NCBI GenBank assembly: GCA_009602735.1
Contig: WELA01002708.1
Span: forward strand, 1 to 64,000
Length of the DNA stretch: 64,000 nucleotides
Source of the DNA: Mesotaenium endlicherianum
Taxonomy: Eukaryota > Streptophyta > Zygnematophyceae > Zygnematales > Mesotaeniaceae
Direction: 5' to 3'
Each line of letters starts with the position of its first letter. Position 1 is the first letter of the stretch. Below are positions 14,910 through 24,570 of this stretch, in pieces. The notes beneath the pieces were generated by a model that did no database searches, had not been told where the DNA came from, and worked only from the letters and a program-made list of their open reading frames with translations. A program made the translations under genes and the position numbers.

Positions 14910-16915
14910 ATATGAAGAAGAAATCAAAACAGAAGCAAAGAACAAAAACCGTATCGGTTCAACAGATCAAAGGGCGACTGGAAGTAACAAGATCGGGTAT
15001 GGGTTATGTGATAGTAGAAAATGGCAGCGGGGATGTATTGGTGCGACCGGGTGATTTCAATACAGCCCTGAATGGAGATGTAGTAAGGGTAAAAGTTGTA
15101 AAAGAAAATACCCGCACCGGCAAAAAAGAAGGACGCATACTGGAAGTGGTGGAACGTAAACAAACAGAGTTCATCGGGCACCTGCAACTCTCTACCAATT
15201 ATGCTTTTTTTATTCCTGATACCGACAAGCCCATGCCGGACCTGTTCATACCCCTCACAGCAATCAACGGAGCCCAGAACAAAGACAGGGTAGTGGTGCG
15301 GTTGGTGAAATGGGATAAGGAAGACAAGAAGCCGGTGGGTGAAGTGATAAGCATCATGCATCCGGAAGATGAGAACGATGCCGCTATGAAAGAATTACTG
15401 GCGCAGGCGGGCTTCCCCTTGTTTTTTCCGGAAGATGTGTTGGAAGAATCGGAACGATTACCCGATCAACTGGCACAGGCAGAAATTGCCAAAAGAAAAG
15501 ATTGCCGCGATATACTCACATTTACCATCGACCCGGTGGATGCCAAGGATTTCGACGATGCCCTGTCGATACGCCAACTCAAAAACGGGAATTATGAAAT
15601 AGGCGTTCATATTGCCGATGTGAGTCATTATGTACACCCCGATTCCGAACTCGATGCAGAAGCATACAAGCGCGCTACTTCCGTTTACCTGCCCGATCGT
15701 GTGAATCCGATGTTGCCGGAGCGCATCTCCAATGAATTGTGTTCGTTGCGTCCGCATGAGGATAAATTCACTTTCTCCGCCATTTTTCAGATGACTACCA
15801 AAGGAGAAATCAAACAATACTGGCTGGGTAAAACAGTGATCCATTCCGATCATCGCTTTACTTACGAAGATGTGCAGGAGATCATTGAAAATAAAAAAGG
15901 ATTGTACCTGGAAGAGATAGTATTGCTGAACGATATGGCCCAGCGCCTCCGCAAAAAAAGATTCAGTAAAGGCGCCATCAATTTTTCTTCGCAGGAAGTG
16001 CGGTTCAAACTCGATGAAAAAGGTAAGCCAATTGGTATTGTGGTGAAAGAAAGCAAGGAAGCGCACCAGTTGATAGAAGAGTTCATGCTCCTGGCCAACA
16101 GAACGGTGGCTGAAAATGTTTCCAAACTGGAAGTAAACAAAAAGCCTATTCCTTTCCCTTATCGCGTACACGACCAGCCCGGTGAAGAGAAGCTGCGACC
16201 CTTCATGGATTTCGCAAGAAAATACGGACATAAGTTCAATATCAGTTCACCTGAAGCTATTGCCAAAAGTTTCAATGAGATGTTGCACGATGTGCAGGGC
16301 AAGCCCGAACAACATGTGCTGGAGCAGTTGGGTATCCGTACCATGGCTAAAGCGGTGTACACCACCGAAAACATCGGACACTATGGACTGGCATTCGAAC
16401 ACTACTGTCATTTCACTTCACCCATACGCCGTTACCCCGATGTATTGGTGCACCGCGTGCTGGAATCTGTACTGCAACAGAAACCCATCATCGATAAAAA
16501 AATGGAAGAGAAATGCAAGCACAGCAGTGAGCGGGAAAGAGCGGCCATGGAATGCGAGCGCGCCGGCAACAAATACAAACAGGTGGAATACATGCGCAAT
16601 TACCTGGGCGAAACATTCGAAGGAGTAGTAAGCGGTGTAGCCAGTTTTGGTTTCTGGGTAGAAACGATCGAACATAAATGCGAAGGGCTCGTAAGCCTGG
16701 TGAGTCTCTCAGACTACGATGATTTCCGGCTGGTAGAAAGCGATTACAGCCTGGTAGGCAGAAGAAGCGGCCGCCAATTCCGGATGGGCGATAAAGTGTT
16801 GATCAAAGTAATCGCTGCTAATTTGGAAAAGCGACAGTTGGATTATGAGTGGATGATCGATGGGGGCGATGAAAAAATCAAAATTAAAAAGACAAAAATC
16901 AAAAAGAAGCGCTGA
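14906..16915 (+). CDS. rnr: Ribonuclease R
   Basis: Processive 3'-5' exoribonuclease that degrades structured RNA and takes part in rRNA quality control. The 669-aa protein has a lysine-rich start, cold-shock/OB domains (about 15-150), the RNB catalytic domain with TIDPVDAKDFDDALS (metal-binding Asp cluster) and HFTSPIRRYPDVLVHR, and a C-terminal S1 domain (GETFEGVVSGVASFGFWVE). It ends in a lysine-rich tail. Length fits the shorter Bacteroidota RNase R. It overlaps lpxK by 4 bp (ATGA) and its 3' end overlaps the convergent dehydrogenase gene by 17 bp. Confidence 0.95.
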   Translation: MNMKKKSKQKQRTKTVSVQQIKGRLEVTRSGMGYVIVENGSGDVLVRPGDFNTALNGDVVRVKVVKENTRTGKKEGRILEVVERKQTEFIGHLQLSTNYAFFIPDTDKPMPDLFIPLTAINGAQNKDRVVVRLVKWDKEDKKPVGEVISIMHPEDENDAAMKELLAQAGFPLFFPEDVLEESERLPDQLAQAEIAKRKDCRDILTFTIDPVDAKDFDDALSIRQLKNGNYEIGVHIADVSHYVHPDSELDAEAYKRATSVYLPDRVNPMLPERISNELCSLRPHEDKFTFSAIFQMTTKGEIKQYWLGKTVIHSDHRFTYEDVQEIIENKKGLYLEEIVLLNDMAQRLRKKRFSKGAINFSSQEVRFKLDEKGKPIGIVVKESKEAHQLIEEFMLLANRTVAENVSKLEVNKKPIPFPYRVHDQPGEEKLRPFMDFARKYGHKFNISSPEAIAKSFNEMLHDVQGKPEQHVLEQLGIRTMAKAVYTTENIGHYGLAFEHYCHFTSPIRRYPDVLVHRVLESVLQQKPIIDKKMEEKCKHSSERERAAMECERAGNKYKQVEYMRNYLGETFEGVVSGVASFGFWVETIEHKCEGLVSLVSLSDYDDFRLVESDYSLVGRRSGRQFRMGDKVLIKVIAANLEKRQLDYEWMIDGGDEKIKIKKTKIKKKR

Positions 16916-18209
16916 AACTGATTCCCTGCTTGGCCAGTTCAGTCAGCACCGGCTGGTAAATAGCAGGAGCGATGGGAATATGCAATCCTCTCTCCGGTAT
17001 CTTACCTTCCAGCAATAAAATGGTTGCCATGCCCAGGGGTAATCCTACTGTTTTAGCCATGGCGGTATGTAAGCTGTTCTCACCTTTTACTATCAGGGAA
17101 CTTTTAATAGAATTGCTCTTGCCTTTCAATTCATACTCAATTTCATGTAACATCACGATCATGTCTTTGTCCTGCGGTTGCAGCGCCAGCTTTTTTTCCA
17201 ATAAATATTGCATGATATCGGCAGCAGTACAATCGCCGCGATCCAGCGTTTCATCGGAGTCGAAGCCCAGGAAACGGAATTGCTCCTGCACCACCGGGTT
17301 GTTCAATGTTGCTATGGAAAAATGAAGCTGGTGATGCTGCAAGTGTTGCTGCAGGAATGTTTTATTCGTTATGCGATCGGTTGGGTAGACAATGGTTTCA
17401 TCTGTCAGTTTCAATTGCACGATCCAATTCCATCCATTACAAAAATCGGGGTAACGTAGAGTGGTACGCAGAAATGTATCCACGCTGTTTAATCCATACG
17501 TATCAATATAACCCAGCGAATCGCGGTTCGGATACCATGCTAATTTACCCAGACCATCTATGTCAACTTCTTCGCAGTTGCTGAACATGTTTTGGTAAAT
17601 CCGTTCTTTGGTTACACCTCCTTCACGCCATATCGCCCCGGCTTTGCCCGACAATACTACGTTGCGTGGGTTCCAACTGATCTTATAATGCCAGGGATTG
17701 TTGTCACTCTCAGGCGCTACCAGTCCGCCGCAATGTGATTTTAAACTTTTAATAAAACCACCGGCATTGCTGATCTCATGGATCAGTTGCATGGCGCTCA
17801 TGTGATCGATACCGGGATCGAGTCCCATTTCACATAAAAACAACAGGTCTTTGTTGCGGATATCCTCTTCAAATGTTTTCAACTCCGGGTCGATATAAGA
17901 CGCGGTAAGCAAGTGTTTGCTCAATGCAAGACAATCCTTTGCCACCAATAAGTGCAGGGCAGGGGGCAGCATAGAAATCACTGCATCGGCCTCGCTGATC
18001 AGTTCATGGCGCCGTGTAATATCTAAGATGTCAAGCTGAACAACCCGGGCATTCGGGTGCGTACCTACTTTGCCCGAAGCCAATGCAAGGTCATGATCGG
18101 CCACAGTCAGCTGCCAATTCCGATCCAATACCTGTTCTTTCAGGTAATCGATGAGTACTGTGGCCGATTTCCCGGCGCCTAATAACAGGATATGCCTGGC
18201 TGGGTTCAT
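16899..18209 (-). CDS. Saccharopine dehydrogenase-like protein
   Basis: A 436-aa NAD(P)-dependent enzyme of the saccharopine dehydrogenase family, possibly in lysine degradation or a related amino-acid step. The Rossmann start is clear (ARHILLLGAGKSATVLIDYL), then AVISMLPPALHLLVAKDCL, LCEMGLDPGIDHMSAM and the SHCGGLVAPESDNNPWHYKISWNP substrate region. I choose Met 18209 because it begins the Rossmann strand and because a TAnnTTTG box lies immediately upstream at 18215-18222; a reading from 18251 would start before that box. Convergent with rnr, overlapping by 17 bp. No other lysine gene is nearby. Confidence 0.85.
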   Translation of the reverse strand: MNPARHILLLGAGKSATVLIDYLKEQVLDRNWQLTVADHDLALASGKVGTHPNARVVQLDILDITRRHELISEADAVISMLPPALHLLVAKDCLALSKHLLTASYIDPELKTFEEDIRNKDLLFLCEMGLDPGIDHMSAMQLIHEISNAGGFIKSLKSHCGGLVAPESDNNPWHYKISWNPRNVVLSGKAGAIWREGGVTKERIYQNMFSNCEEVDIDGLGKLAWYPNRDSLGYIDTYGLNSVDTFLRTTLRYPDFCNGWNWIVQLKLTDETIVYPTDRITNKTFLQQHLQHHQLHFSIATLNNPVVQEQFRFLGFDSDETLDRGDCTAADIMQYLLEKKLALQPQDKDMIVMLHEIEYELKGKSNSIKSSLIVKGENSLHTAMAKTVGLPLGMATILLLEGKIPERGLHIPIAPAIYQPVLTELAKQGISFSASF

Positions 18210-18214
18210 ATCAC

Positions 18215-18222
18215 CAAATATA
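18215..18222 (-). promoter_or_regulatory. Candidate -7 box TATATTTG for the dehydrogenase gene
   Basis: The minus strand carries TATATTTG, a perfect TAnnTTTG, 5 bp before the chosen ATG at 18209, with a TTTG 17 bp upstream (slightly short of the usual 19-21). It supports the downstream start and suggests an almost leaderless transcript. Confidence 0.45.
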
Positions 18223-18278
18223 TTTACAAATGGCTGTAACAAAACAGGCATTGGATCGTATGGGCAAAAAACACCGTT

Positions 18279-18995
18279 ATGAAAAAACGTTTTCTTTTCA
18301 TTGCTTTATGGGGATTGACCCTGTCGGTTGCCTATAGCCAAAAAACAGTAAAGGATGCCAATGCCGTTAGCCGGCAGGTAAGTGGTTTTCATGCCATTGA
18401 AATATCAGGCGGTATAGACCTTTACCTGAGCCAGGGCAATACAGAGGCCGTGGCGGTTAGTGCTGAGTACAACGAAGACCGCGACAGGATCGTGACCGAA
18501 GTAGAAAACGGGGTACTGAAAATATATTTCGAAAAGAAAAGCCTGGGTATCAACTGGAGAGGTGGCCGAAAAATGAAAGCCTATGTATCGGCCAAAACAA
18601 TAGACGCGCTGTCGGCCTCCGGCGGATCGGATGTACAGGTTGATGGTACTTTGAATGGCTCCGCACTGCATGTATCACTTTCAGGCGGCGCCGATTTCAA
18701 GGGAAGGGTAACCATGAACGAACTGGCTTTTTCAGCCAGTGGCGGCAGCGATGTATCGGTTTCCGGTAAGGCGGGAAAACTGAACCTGAAAGCCTCCGGC
18801 GGCAGCGATGTACATGCGTATGACCTCACCAGCGATTACTGTACTGTGAGCTCCAGCGGGGGCAGCGACGTATATGTTACGGTGAACAAAGAAATCAAAG
18901 CCGAAGCCAGCGGCGGCAGCGATGTACACTATAAAGGGGGCGCTGCTGTAACCAGTTCAAAAAGCGGCGGATCGAGCGTAAAAAAAGTGGGCTGA
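18279..18995 (+). CDS. Secreted GIN-domain protein (DUF2807, adhesin head-like)
   Basis: Exported protein of unknown function, 238 aa. It begins with a signal peptide (MKKRFLFIALWGLTLSVAYSQ) and continues as a right-handed beta-helix of the GIN type. The motif SGGSDV recurs about every 18-21 residues; the matching 15-bp DNA segment appears at 18621, 18684 (degenerate), 18741, 18798, 18858 and 18912. GIN proteins are abundant in Bacteroidota and usually lie at or beyond the outer membrane. No lipobox is evident. Divergent from the dehydrogenase and followed 64 bp later by gyrA. Confidence 0.88.
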   Translation: MKKRFLFIALWGLTLSVAYSQKTVKDANAVSRQVSGFHAIEISGGIDLYLSQGNTEAVAVSAEYNEDRDRIVTEVENGVLKIYFEKKSLGINWRGGRKMKAYVSAKTIDALSASGGSDVQVDGTLNGSALHVSLSGGADFKGRVTMNELAFSASGGSDVSVSGKAGKLNLKASGGSDVHAYDLTSDYCTVSSSGGSDVYVTVNKEIKAEASGGSDVHYKGGAAVTSSKSGGSSVKKVG

Positions 18996-19010
18996 AAGGG
19001 GCAAAAAAGG

Positions 19011-19018
19011 TATCTTCG
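19011..19018 (+). promoter_or_regulatory. Candidate -7 box TATCTTCG for gyrA
   Basis: Seven of eight bases match TAnnTTTG, 41 bp before the gyrA ATG in the short gap after the GIN gene. No clear -33 box was found, so this is a weak call. Confidence 0.3.
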
Positions 19019-19059
19019 CCGTTCTTGAAATTGCAAAAATCAAGTACGAGAACGAATTC

Positions 19060-21621
19060 ATGGAAGAGAACCATTTACCCGAACAGACGAACGACAACGA
19101 TCGTATCATACAGGTCAATATAGAGGAGCAAATGAAGACCGCTTACATCGACTATTCGATGTCGGTCATTGTAGGAAGGGCCCTTCCCGATGTGCGGGAT
19201 GGCTTCAAACCCGTTCATCGCCGCGTGCTCTACGCCATGAATGAGCTGGGTAACCACAGCAACAAGCCCTATAAAAAATCTGCCCGTATCGTGGGGGAAG
19301 TGATGGGTAAATACCATCCGCACGGAGATGCTTCTATTTACGATACTTTGGTGCGCATGGCGCAGGACTGGACCATGCGTTATACCCTGGTAGACGGTCA
19401 GGGTAACTTCGGTAACCAGGACGGGGACATGCCCGCTGCCATGCGTTATACCGAAGCGAGGCTGCAGCGTGTGGCCGAAGCCATGCTCGATGATATCGAA
19501 AAAGAGACCGTAGATTTTCAACTCAACTTCGACGACTCCCTCTCAGAACCCAGCGTATTACCTACCCGTATACCGCAATTGCTGGTAAACGGTTCATCGG
19601 GTATTGCCGTGGGTATGGCCACGAATATGATGCCCCATAACCTGGGTGAAGTGGTGGATGGTTGCATTGCTTATATCGACAACAAAGCGATACCTGTTGA
19701 GGAATTGTTGAACTATGTAAAAGCCCCCGACTTTCCTACAGGCGGTGTGATCTATGGCATGGAAGGCGTGCGCGAGGGCCTCATAACCGGAAGAGGACGG
19801 GTGGTATTGCGGGGCAAATGCCATGTAGATACCAAGGTCAGCGGGCGGGAACAGATCGTGATTACACAGGTGCCGTATCTCGTTAACAGGGACAAGCTCA
19901 CCGACCGGATCGGGCAGCTCGTGAACGATAAAACCATCGAAGGCATAGCGCATGTGAACAACGAAAGCAACATGCGCGAAGGAACCCGTATTGTGCTTGA
20001 CCTCAAGCGCGATGCCGTGGCACAGGTCATCATCAACCAATTGTATAAATTCACCGAACTGCAAACCAGTTTCGGTATCAATAATGTGGCCATCAGCAAA
20101 GGAAGGCCGCGGGTGATGAACCTGAAAGACCTCATTGCCGAGTTCATCGAATTCAGGATGGACGTAGTGATACGCCGTACCCGCTATGAATTGCGTAAGG
20201 CCGAAGAGCGTGCGCATATTTTACAAGGATACCTCATTGCACTCGATCACCTCGATGAAGTGATCCAACTGATACGCAGTTCATCTACGCCTGAAGCGGC
20301 CAAAGAAAACCTGGTCAATGCAGGATGGGGATTGGATGAAGTGCAGGCCAAAGCCATACTGGAACTGAGGCTGCAAAGGCTCACCGGCATGGAGCGTGAT
20401 AAGATCCGTGAAGAGTTCGATCAGTTGATGATACAGATCACTAACCTGAAAGAACTGTTGGCCAATGAAGGACTGCGTTACGATCTCATCAAAAAAGAAT
20501 TGCAGGAAGTTAAAGATAAATTCGCCGACGAAAGAAAAACAGAAATACAATACCTCGCCGATGAAATGCGGATAGAAGACCTCATTGAAGAAGAAGATGT
20601 GGTCATTACTATCTCGCACTTAGGTTATATCAAACGTACTTCAGCCAGCGAATACCGCCAGCAGCGCCGCGGCGGCAGGGGAGCGGTAGGTTCCAAAACC
20701 CGCGAGGAAGATTTTGTGGAACATTTGTTTGTGGCATCTACCCACGATACCATGATGTTCTTCACCGAAAAAGGGCGTTGTTACTGGCTGCGTGTGTATG
20801 AGATACCGGAAGGAGACAAGCAGAGCAAGGGCAGGGCAATACAGAACCTGATACAGATACCGAACGACGATAAGGTAAAAGCCATCATCGACGTGAAGAA
20901 CCTGGATGACAAAGCATTTGTTGAGAGCCATTATATTGTGCTGTGTACCAAGAAAGGCGTGATCAAGAAAACTTCACTCGAAGATTTCAGCCGCCCGCGC
21001 GCTACCGGCGTCAATGCCATTACCATTGTGGAGGGCGATGAGCTGCTGGAAGCAAAAATGACCAATGGACATTCGGAGATCATGCTGGCCATAAAGAGCG
21101 GAAGGGCCATCCGTTTCCCTGAAGAAAAAGTAAGGGCAACCGGTCGTGGCGCTATTGGTGTGGCAGGTATAGAAGTGGATGATGAAAAAGACGAAGTGAT
21201 CGGAATGATCTGCATCAATAAAGAAGATGTTACCCGCACTATATTGGTGGTAAGTGAGAAAGGTTTCGGTAAGCGTACACAGGTAGATGAATACCGCATC
21301 ACCAACAGGGGAGGAAAAGGAGTGAAGACCATCAATGTTACCGATAAAACGGGCAGCCTGGTAGGTATACTCTACGTAACAGAAAAAGAAGACCTGATCA
21401 TTACTTGTAAATCGGGCATTACCATCCGTACCGGTATTGTAGATATCAGGGAAGCGGGACGTGCCACACAAGGTGTTAAACTGATCCGTATAGATGAAGG
21501 CGATGAAATTGCAGCGATATCTCAAATAGAAGACCAGGAGGAAGAAGTAGAAACACTTGGTAATGAGTTGGCCGGTAATGCTGACGATGAAAATGCCGAA
21601 AATCAGGCACAGCCTTTGTAA
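19060..21621 (+). CDS. gyrA: DNA gyrase subunit A
   Basis: Breakage-reunion subunit of gyrase, introducing negative supercoils with GyrB. The 853-aa product has the N-terminal winged helix/tower (DYSMSVIVGRALPDVRDGFKPVHRR), the quinolone-binding loop HPHGDASIYDTLVRMAQ and the catalytic Tyr130 in AMRYTEARL. The C-terminal beta-pinwheel repeats are present, including the GyrA-box-like QQRRGGRGAVG near 20660, which distinguishes it from ParC. The position equal to E. coli Ser83 is Ala91, while Asp95 (E. coli Asp87) is kept; Ala there is natural in some phyla and lowers quinolone sensitivity. An acidic C-terminal tail ends the protein. A TPR gene follows after 34 bp. Confidence 0.97.
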   Translation: MEENHLPEQTNDNDRIIQVNIEEQMKTAYIDYSMSVIVGRALPDVRDGFKPVHRRVLYAMNELGNHSNKPYKKSARIVGEVMGKYHPHGDASIYDTLVRMAQDWTMRYTLVDGQGNFGNQDGDMPAAMRYTEARLQRVAEAMLDDIEKETVDFQLNFDDSLSEPSVLPTRIPQLLVNGSSGIAVGMATNMMPHNLGEVVDGCIAYIDNKAIPVEELLNYVKAPDFPTGGVIYGMEGVREGLITGRGRVVLRGKCHVDTKVSGREQIVITQVPYLVNRDKLTDRIGQLVNDKTIEGIAHVNNESNMREGTRIVLDLKRDAVAQVIINQLYKFTELQTSFGINNVAISKGRPRVMNLKDLIAEFIEFRMDVVIRRTRYELRKAEERAHILQGYLIALDHLDEVIQLIRSSSTPEAAKENLVNAGWGLDEVQAKAILELRLQRLTGMERDKIREEFDQLMIQITNLKELLANEGLRYDLIKKELQEVKDKFADERKTEIQYLADEMRIEDLIEEEDVVITISHLGYIKRTSASEYRQQRRGGRGAVGSKTREEDFVEHLFVASTHDTMMFFTEKGRCYWLRVYEIPEGDKQSKGRAIQNLIQIPNDDKVKAIIDVKNLDDKAFVESHYIVLCTKKGVIKKTSLEDFSRPRATGVNAITIVEGDELLEAKMTNGHSEIMLAIKSGRAIRFPEEKVRATGRGAIGVAGIEVDDEKDEVIGMICINKEDVTRTILVVSEKGFGKRTQVDEYRITNRGGKGVKTINVTDKTGSLVGILYVTEKEDLIITCKSGITIRTGIVDIREAGRATQGVKLIRIDEGDEIAAISQIEDQEEEVETLGNELAGNADDENAENQAQPL

Positions 21622-21655
21622 TTAAGAGAAATAAAAAATACAACAAAGCAACACC

Positions 21656-23029
21656 ATGAAAAAACTATTGTTTGTTTCCCTGTTGGCGGCCTCTGTTCAG
21701 CTTGCCACTGCGCAGGACCTCAAGAAAGTAGAGAACAATATGGTACTGAACAGGGTTGAAGACGCCAAAACGGAAATCGATAAAGTGCTGGCCGACCCCA
21801 AAAATGCATCCAAACCGGAAGTGCTGTATTGGAAAGCCAAAATTTATGCATCTCTTTACAAAGATGCCAAACTGAGCGAAAAGTTCCCCAGTATCGACCA
21901 GGATGTGAAAGATGCTATGCAGAAATATATAGCAGCAGATCCTGCGTTTGCAGTAACAAAAAGCAAGGGCGCTGACTTTTTCTTTGATGTATACAGTGCT
22001 TCATTTCAGAAAGGAGTGAAACTTTTCAATGAAAAAAAATGGAATGATGCCGCTAATTATTTCGAAACAGCCATCACTTATATTGATGAGATCATCAAAA
22101 ACAAATGGACCAACAGCAGCATTGCTTTCGACACTACTTCGCTGTTATATGCCGGTTACTCTTTGCAGAATGCCAATAAGCTCGATGGAGCCGCCAAGTA
22201 TTATGGCAAGCTGGCCGATAATAAAGTAAAAGGAGAAGGGTATATAGAAGTGTATCGTTTCTTGGTAATGTACTATACCAATACCAATAACAAAGCAGAG
22301 TTCGATAAATACCTGGCATTGGCCAAAGAAGTATATCCTAAAGAAATGCCTTGGGATGAATTTGAAATGGACTTCATTGACAAGAACTACGACCTGGCAA
22401 AGAAAACAGCCATGTACGATAAAGACGATGCTGCAGGTACCATGACTGAAAAGCAATACCTGCAGTTCGGCGATCTTTTCGTGAATGTGAAGAATAAAGA
22501 GAAGGGACATCTCGACAGCGCACAAATGGCCGTTTATACATTGAAAGCAGCAGATGCGTTCAAGAAAGCATTCGCCAAGAACCCCAGCCAGTCACTGGCA
22601 GCCTTCAACGTAGGAATTATTTATTATACCATCTTTGGTGAGTACGACGACCAGTACAGTGCCAACATCAGGACAATGCGCCAGTTGAACAGCAATAAGC
22701 CTGTTGAAAAAGATCCCAAGAAAAAAGCTGCTGCTGAAGCTGCTTTGAAACAGCAGATGGACCCGCTGAAAAAAGCGAATGCCGACCTGGAAAAACCATT
22801 GTTCGATAACATCGACGCTTCAATAGAATGGTTAACTAAATCGTATAACATTCTGAAAGGCAAGCAAGACAAAACTGCTGTAGAAAAGAGTGTGATCAAC
22901 AAATCGGTAGACTTCTTGGCCAATTTGTACGGTTACAAGCGTGATAAAGTAAGAGGAAAAGATGCGAAAGCTTATGATACTTATGATGCCAAGTACAAAG
23001 AGTTTGATGCATTGCACGGTAAATTCTAA
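21656..23029 (+). CDS. Secreted TPR-like repeat protein
   Basis: A 457-aa exported protein of unknown function. It has a clean signal peptide (MKKLLFVSLLAASVQLATAQ) followed by helical repeats consistent with tetratricopeptide units, e.g. LFNEKKWNDAANYFETAITYIDEI and YAGYSLQNANKLDGAAKYYGKL. It is rich in Lys and Asp. Its position 34 bp after gyrA suggests read-through from that gene. A strong hairpin follows its stop. TPR proteins of this sort in Bacteroidota are periplasmic or outer-membrane associated; the partner cannot be told from the sequence. Confidence 0.75.
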   Translation: MKKLLFVSLLAASVQLATAQDLKKVENNMVLNRVEDAKTEIDKVLADPKNASKPEVLYWKAKIYASLYKDAKLSEKFPSIDQDVKDAMQKYIAADPAFAVTKSKGADFFFDVYSASFQKGVKLFNEKKWNDAANYFETAITYIDEIIKNKWTNSSIAFDTTSLLYAGYSLQNANKLDGAAKYYGKLADNKVKGEGYIEVYRFLVMYYTNTNNKAEFDKYLALAKEVYPKEMPWDEFEMDFIDKNYDLAKKTAMYDKDDAAGTMTEKQYLQFGDLFVNVKNKEKGHLDSAQMAVYTLKAADAFKKAFAKNPSQSLAAFNVGIIYYTIFGEYDDQYSANIRTMRQLNSNKPVEKDPKKKAAAEAALKQQMDPLKKANADLEKPLFDNIDASIEWLTKSYNILKGKQDKTAVEKSVINKSVDFLANLYGYKRDKVRGKDAKAYDTYDAKYKEFDALHGKF

Positions 23030-23049
23030 TCACCGTTCATAATTGATTG

Positions 23050-23083
23050 AAATAAAGCCTTCTCTGCGGAGAGGGCTTTATTT
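23050..23083. terminator. Bidirectional rho-independent terminator
   Basis: A 15-bp stem (AATAAAGCC plus TTCTC paired with GAGAG plus GGCTTTATT, one G-T pair) with a 4-base loop and a T-run after it on the plus strand and an A-run before it. It lies between the convergent TPR and rlpA genes and overlaps the last codons of rlpA. Confidence 0.85.
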
Positions 23084-23455
23084 TTTCTTCTTTTTATAAC
23101 TGAGTTTTACCTGGGCAACGCCTTTGGAAGTCATGTCGAGCTTTTCGGCGGCCTTCGCGCTCAGGTCAATGATCCGTCCCTTAATATACGGGCCACGGTC
23201 GTTGATGCGCACTTTAACGCTTTCGCCGTTAGACAGGTTGGTAACTTTTACCATGGTGCCAAAAGGAAGCGTTTTATGAGCAGCCGTCAGTTGATGCGTG
23301 TTGAATATTTCACCGTTGGCTGTTTTCTTTCCGTTGAATCCATCGTTCACACCATAATAAGAAGCCATACCTGTTTCTGTAATTCTCCTGGAGCAGCCTG
23401 TGAGAACCAGCAGCAGGGGGATGGCTAATCTGATAAAGGACTTTGTTGCTTGCAT
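23078..23455 (-). CDS. RlpA-like septal lipoprotein / lytic transglycosylase
   Basis: A 125-aa lipoprotein with a double-psi beta-barrel; family members bind or cut denuded septal peptidoglycan. The signal peptide ends in the lipobox LVLTGC. Conserved motifs follow: [21 protein letters not shown] with the catalytic-site Glu, [12 protein letters not shown] and VRINDRGPY with the catalytic Asp. There is no SPOR domain, so it is the short form. It ends in a run of lysines whose codons lie in the terminator hairpin. Convergent with the TPR gene. Confidence 0.92.
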   Translation of the reverse strand: MQATKSFIRLAIPLLLVLTGCSRRITETGMASYYGVNDGFNGKKTANGEIFNTHQLTAAHKTLPFGTMVKVTNLSNGESVKVRINDRGPYIKGRIIDLSAKAAEKLDMTSKGVAQVKLSYKKKKK

Positions 23456-23630
23456 ATCCCTATTAACGCGAAAATCGTGCTATTATTTACTTAACATAAT
23501 ATTAATTATAGGAACAAAAGATAGCTTTGTAACTGGTTGATTTTCATGAACGGAAAATCGCCTTATATTGTTGTTGTAAAAATGAATTGGTATTATAATA
23601 GAAAAATCACTTCCATCAACCAATAAGCAT

Positions 23631-24197
23631 ATGAGTAACAATAAAAAGAAATTATCAGCCGCACAAAGTGAAGAACTGCTCAAAATAATAAAAGCCCGAT
23701 TCGAAAAAAACAAGAACCGCCATAAAGGGATTGAATGGGATAATGTACAAACAAAGTTGAATGCACATCCTGATAAACTCTGGTCGCTCAACGAAATGGA
23801 AAGAACCGGCGGAGAGCCTGATGTTGTTGGATATGATAAAAAAACGGGCGAATATATCTTTTATGATTGCGCTGCAGAAAGCCCCAAAGACCGCAGAAGT
23901 TTTTGCTACGACCGTGAAGCGTTGGAAGAAAGGAAAGAAAATAAACCAGAGAACAATGCGATGGATGTAGCCGCTGCCATGGGCGTTGAACTTTTAACCG
24001 AAGCACAATACCGTGAGCTGCAACAATTGGGAAAATTCGATCTGAAAACGTCGAGCTGGGTGCAAACACCCCCTGCCATCAGGAAACTTGGCGGCGCTCT
24101 TTTTTGTGACCGTCGCTATGATCATGTCTTCATGTATCACAATGGCGCTATCTCCTACTACGCTGCCAGGGGATTCCGCGGATCATTAAAAGTTTAA
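23631..24197 (+). CDS. DUF4256 domain protein
   Basis: A 188-aa soluble protein of unknown function belonging to a family seen in Bacteroidota and Firmicutes. The family hallmarks are visible: a Lys/Glu-rich helical start, MERTGGEPDVVGYDKKTGEYIFYDCAAESP with its conserved Cys, CYDREALEERKENKPEN, and a C-terminal GGALFCDRRYDHVFMYHNGA with paired aromatic residues. No signal or membrane segment. It is followed after 11 bp by a VOC-family gene and may share its transcript. A 175-bp gap precedes it and has no clear promoter. Confidence 0.82.
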   Translation: MSNNKKKLSAAQSEELLKIIKARFEKNKNRHKGIEWDNVQTKLNAHPDKLWSLNEMERTGGEPDVVGYDKKTGEYIFYDCAAESPKDRRSFCYDREALEERKENKPENNAMDVAAAMGVELLTEAQYRELQQLGKFDLKTSSWVQTPPAIRKLGGALFCDRRYDHVFMYHNGAISYYAARGFRGSLKV

Positions 24198-24208
24198 ATG
24201 TCATCAAC

Positions 24209-24559
24209 ATGCAATTCTTATCACTTCAACCATTTGTTCCTTCTGGCAAAGACTTTGAGAAAGCAAAAGCATTCTTTTCAGCATTGGGGTTTAGCATCAC
24301 CTGGAGCAACACCGATTATGCCGGTTTTGAGAACAACACATGCAAGTTTATCCTGCAGCGATTTGATAATACAACATTTGCTGAAAATTTTATGATAACA
24401 GTAGGTATCAGCAACGCGCAGGAGTTTAGCAACAACATCATTGAAAAAAGATTGCCCGAACAATTTGGTATTCGTATAAGTGAAGTAATGCAGCAGCCTT
24501 ATGGCAAAGAAGTAAACATCATTGACATGGCAGGTGTTTGCTGGCATTTTGTAGAGTAA
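24209..24559 (+). CDS. VOC (glyoxalase/bleomycin-resistance fold) family protein
   Basis: A 116-aa protein with one vicinal-oxygen-chelate module: FEKAKAFFSALGFSITWSN, then AGFENNTCKFILQRF and the closing GKEVNIIDMAGVCWHFVE strand, which resembles the metal-side strand. The normal first metal ligand His is not obvious (the start reads FLSLQPFVPS), so it may bind a ligand without catalysis. Probably co-transcribed with DUF4256. The substrate cannot be assigned. Confidence 0.8.
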   Translation: MQFLSLQPFVPSGKDFEKAKAFFSALGFSITWSNTDYAGFENNTCKFILQRFDNTTFAENFMITVGISNAQEFSNNIIEKRLPEQFGIRISEVMQQPYGKEVNIIDMAGVCWHFVE

Positions 24560-24570
24560 CACCCAATATC

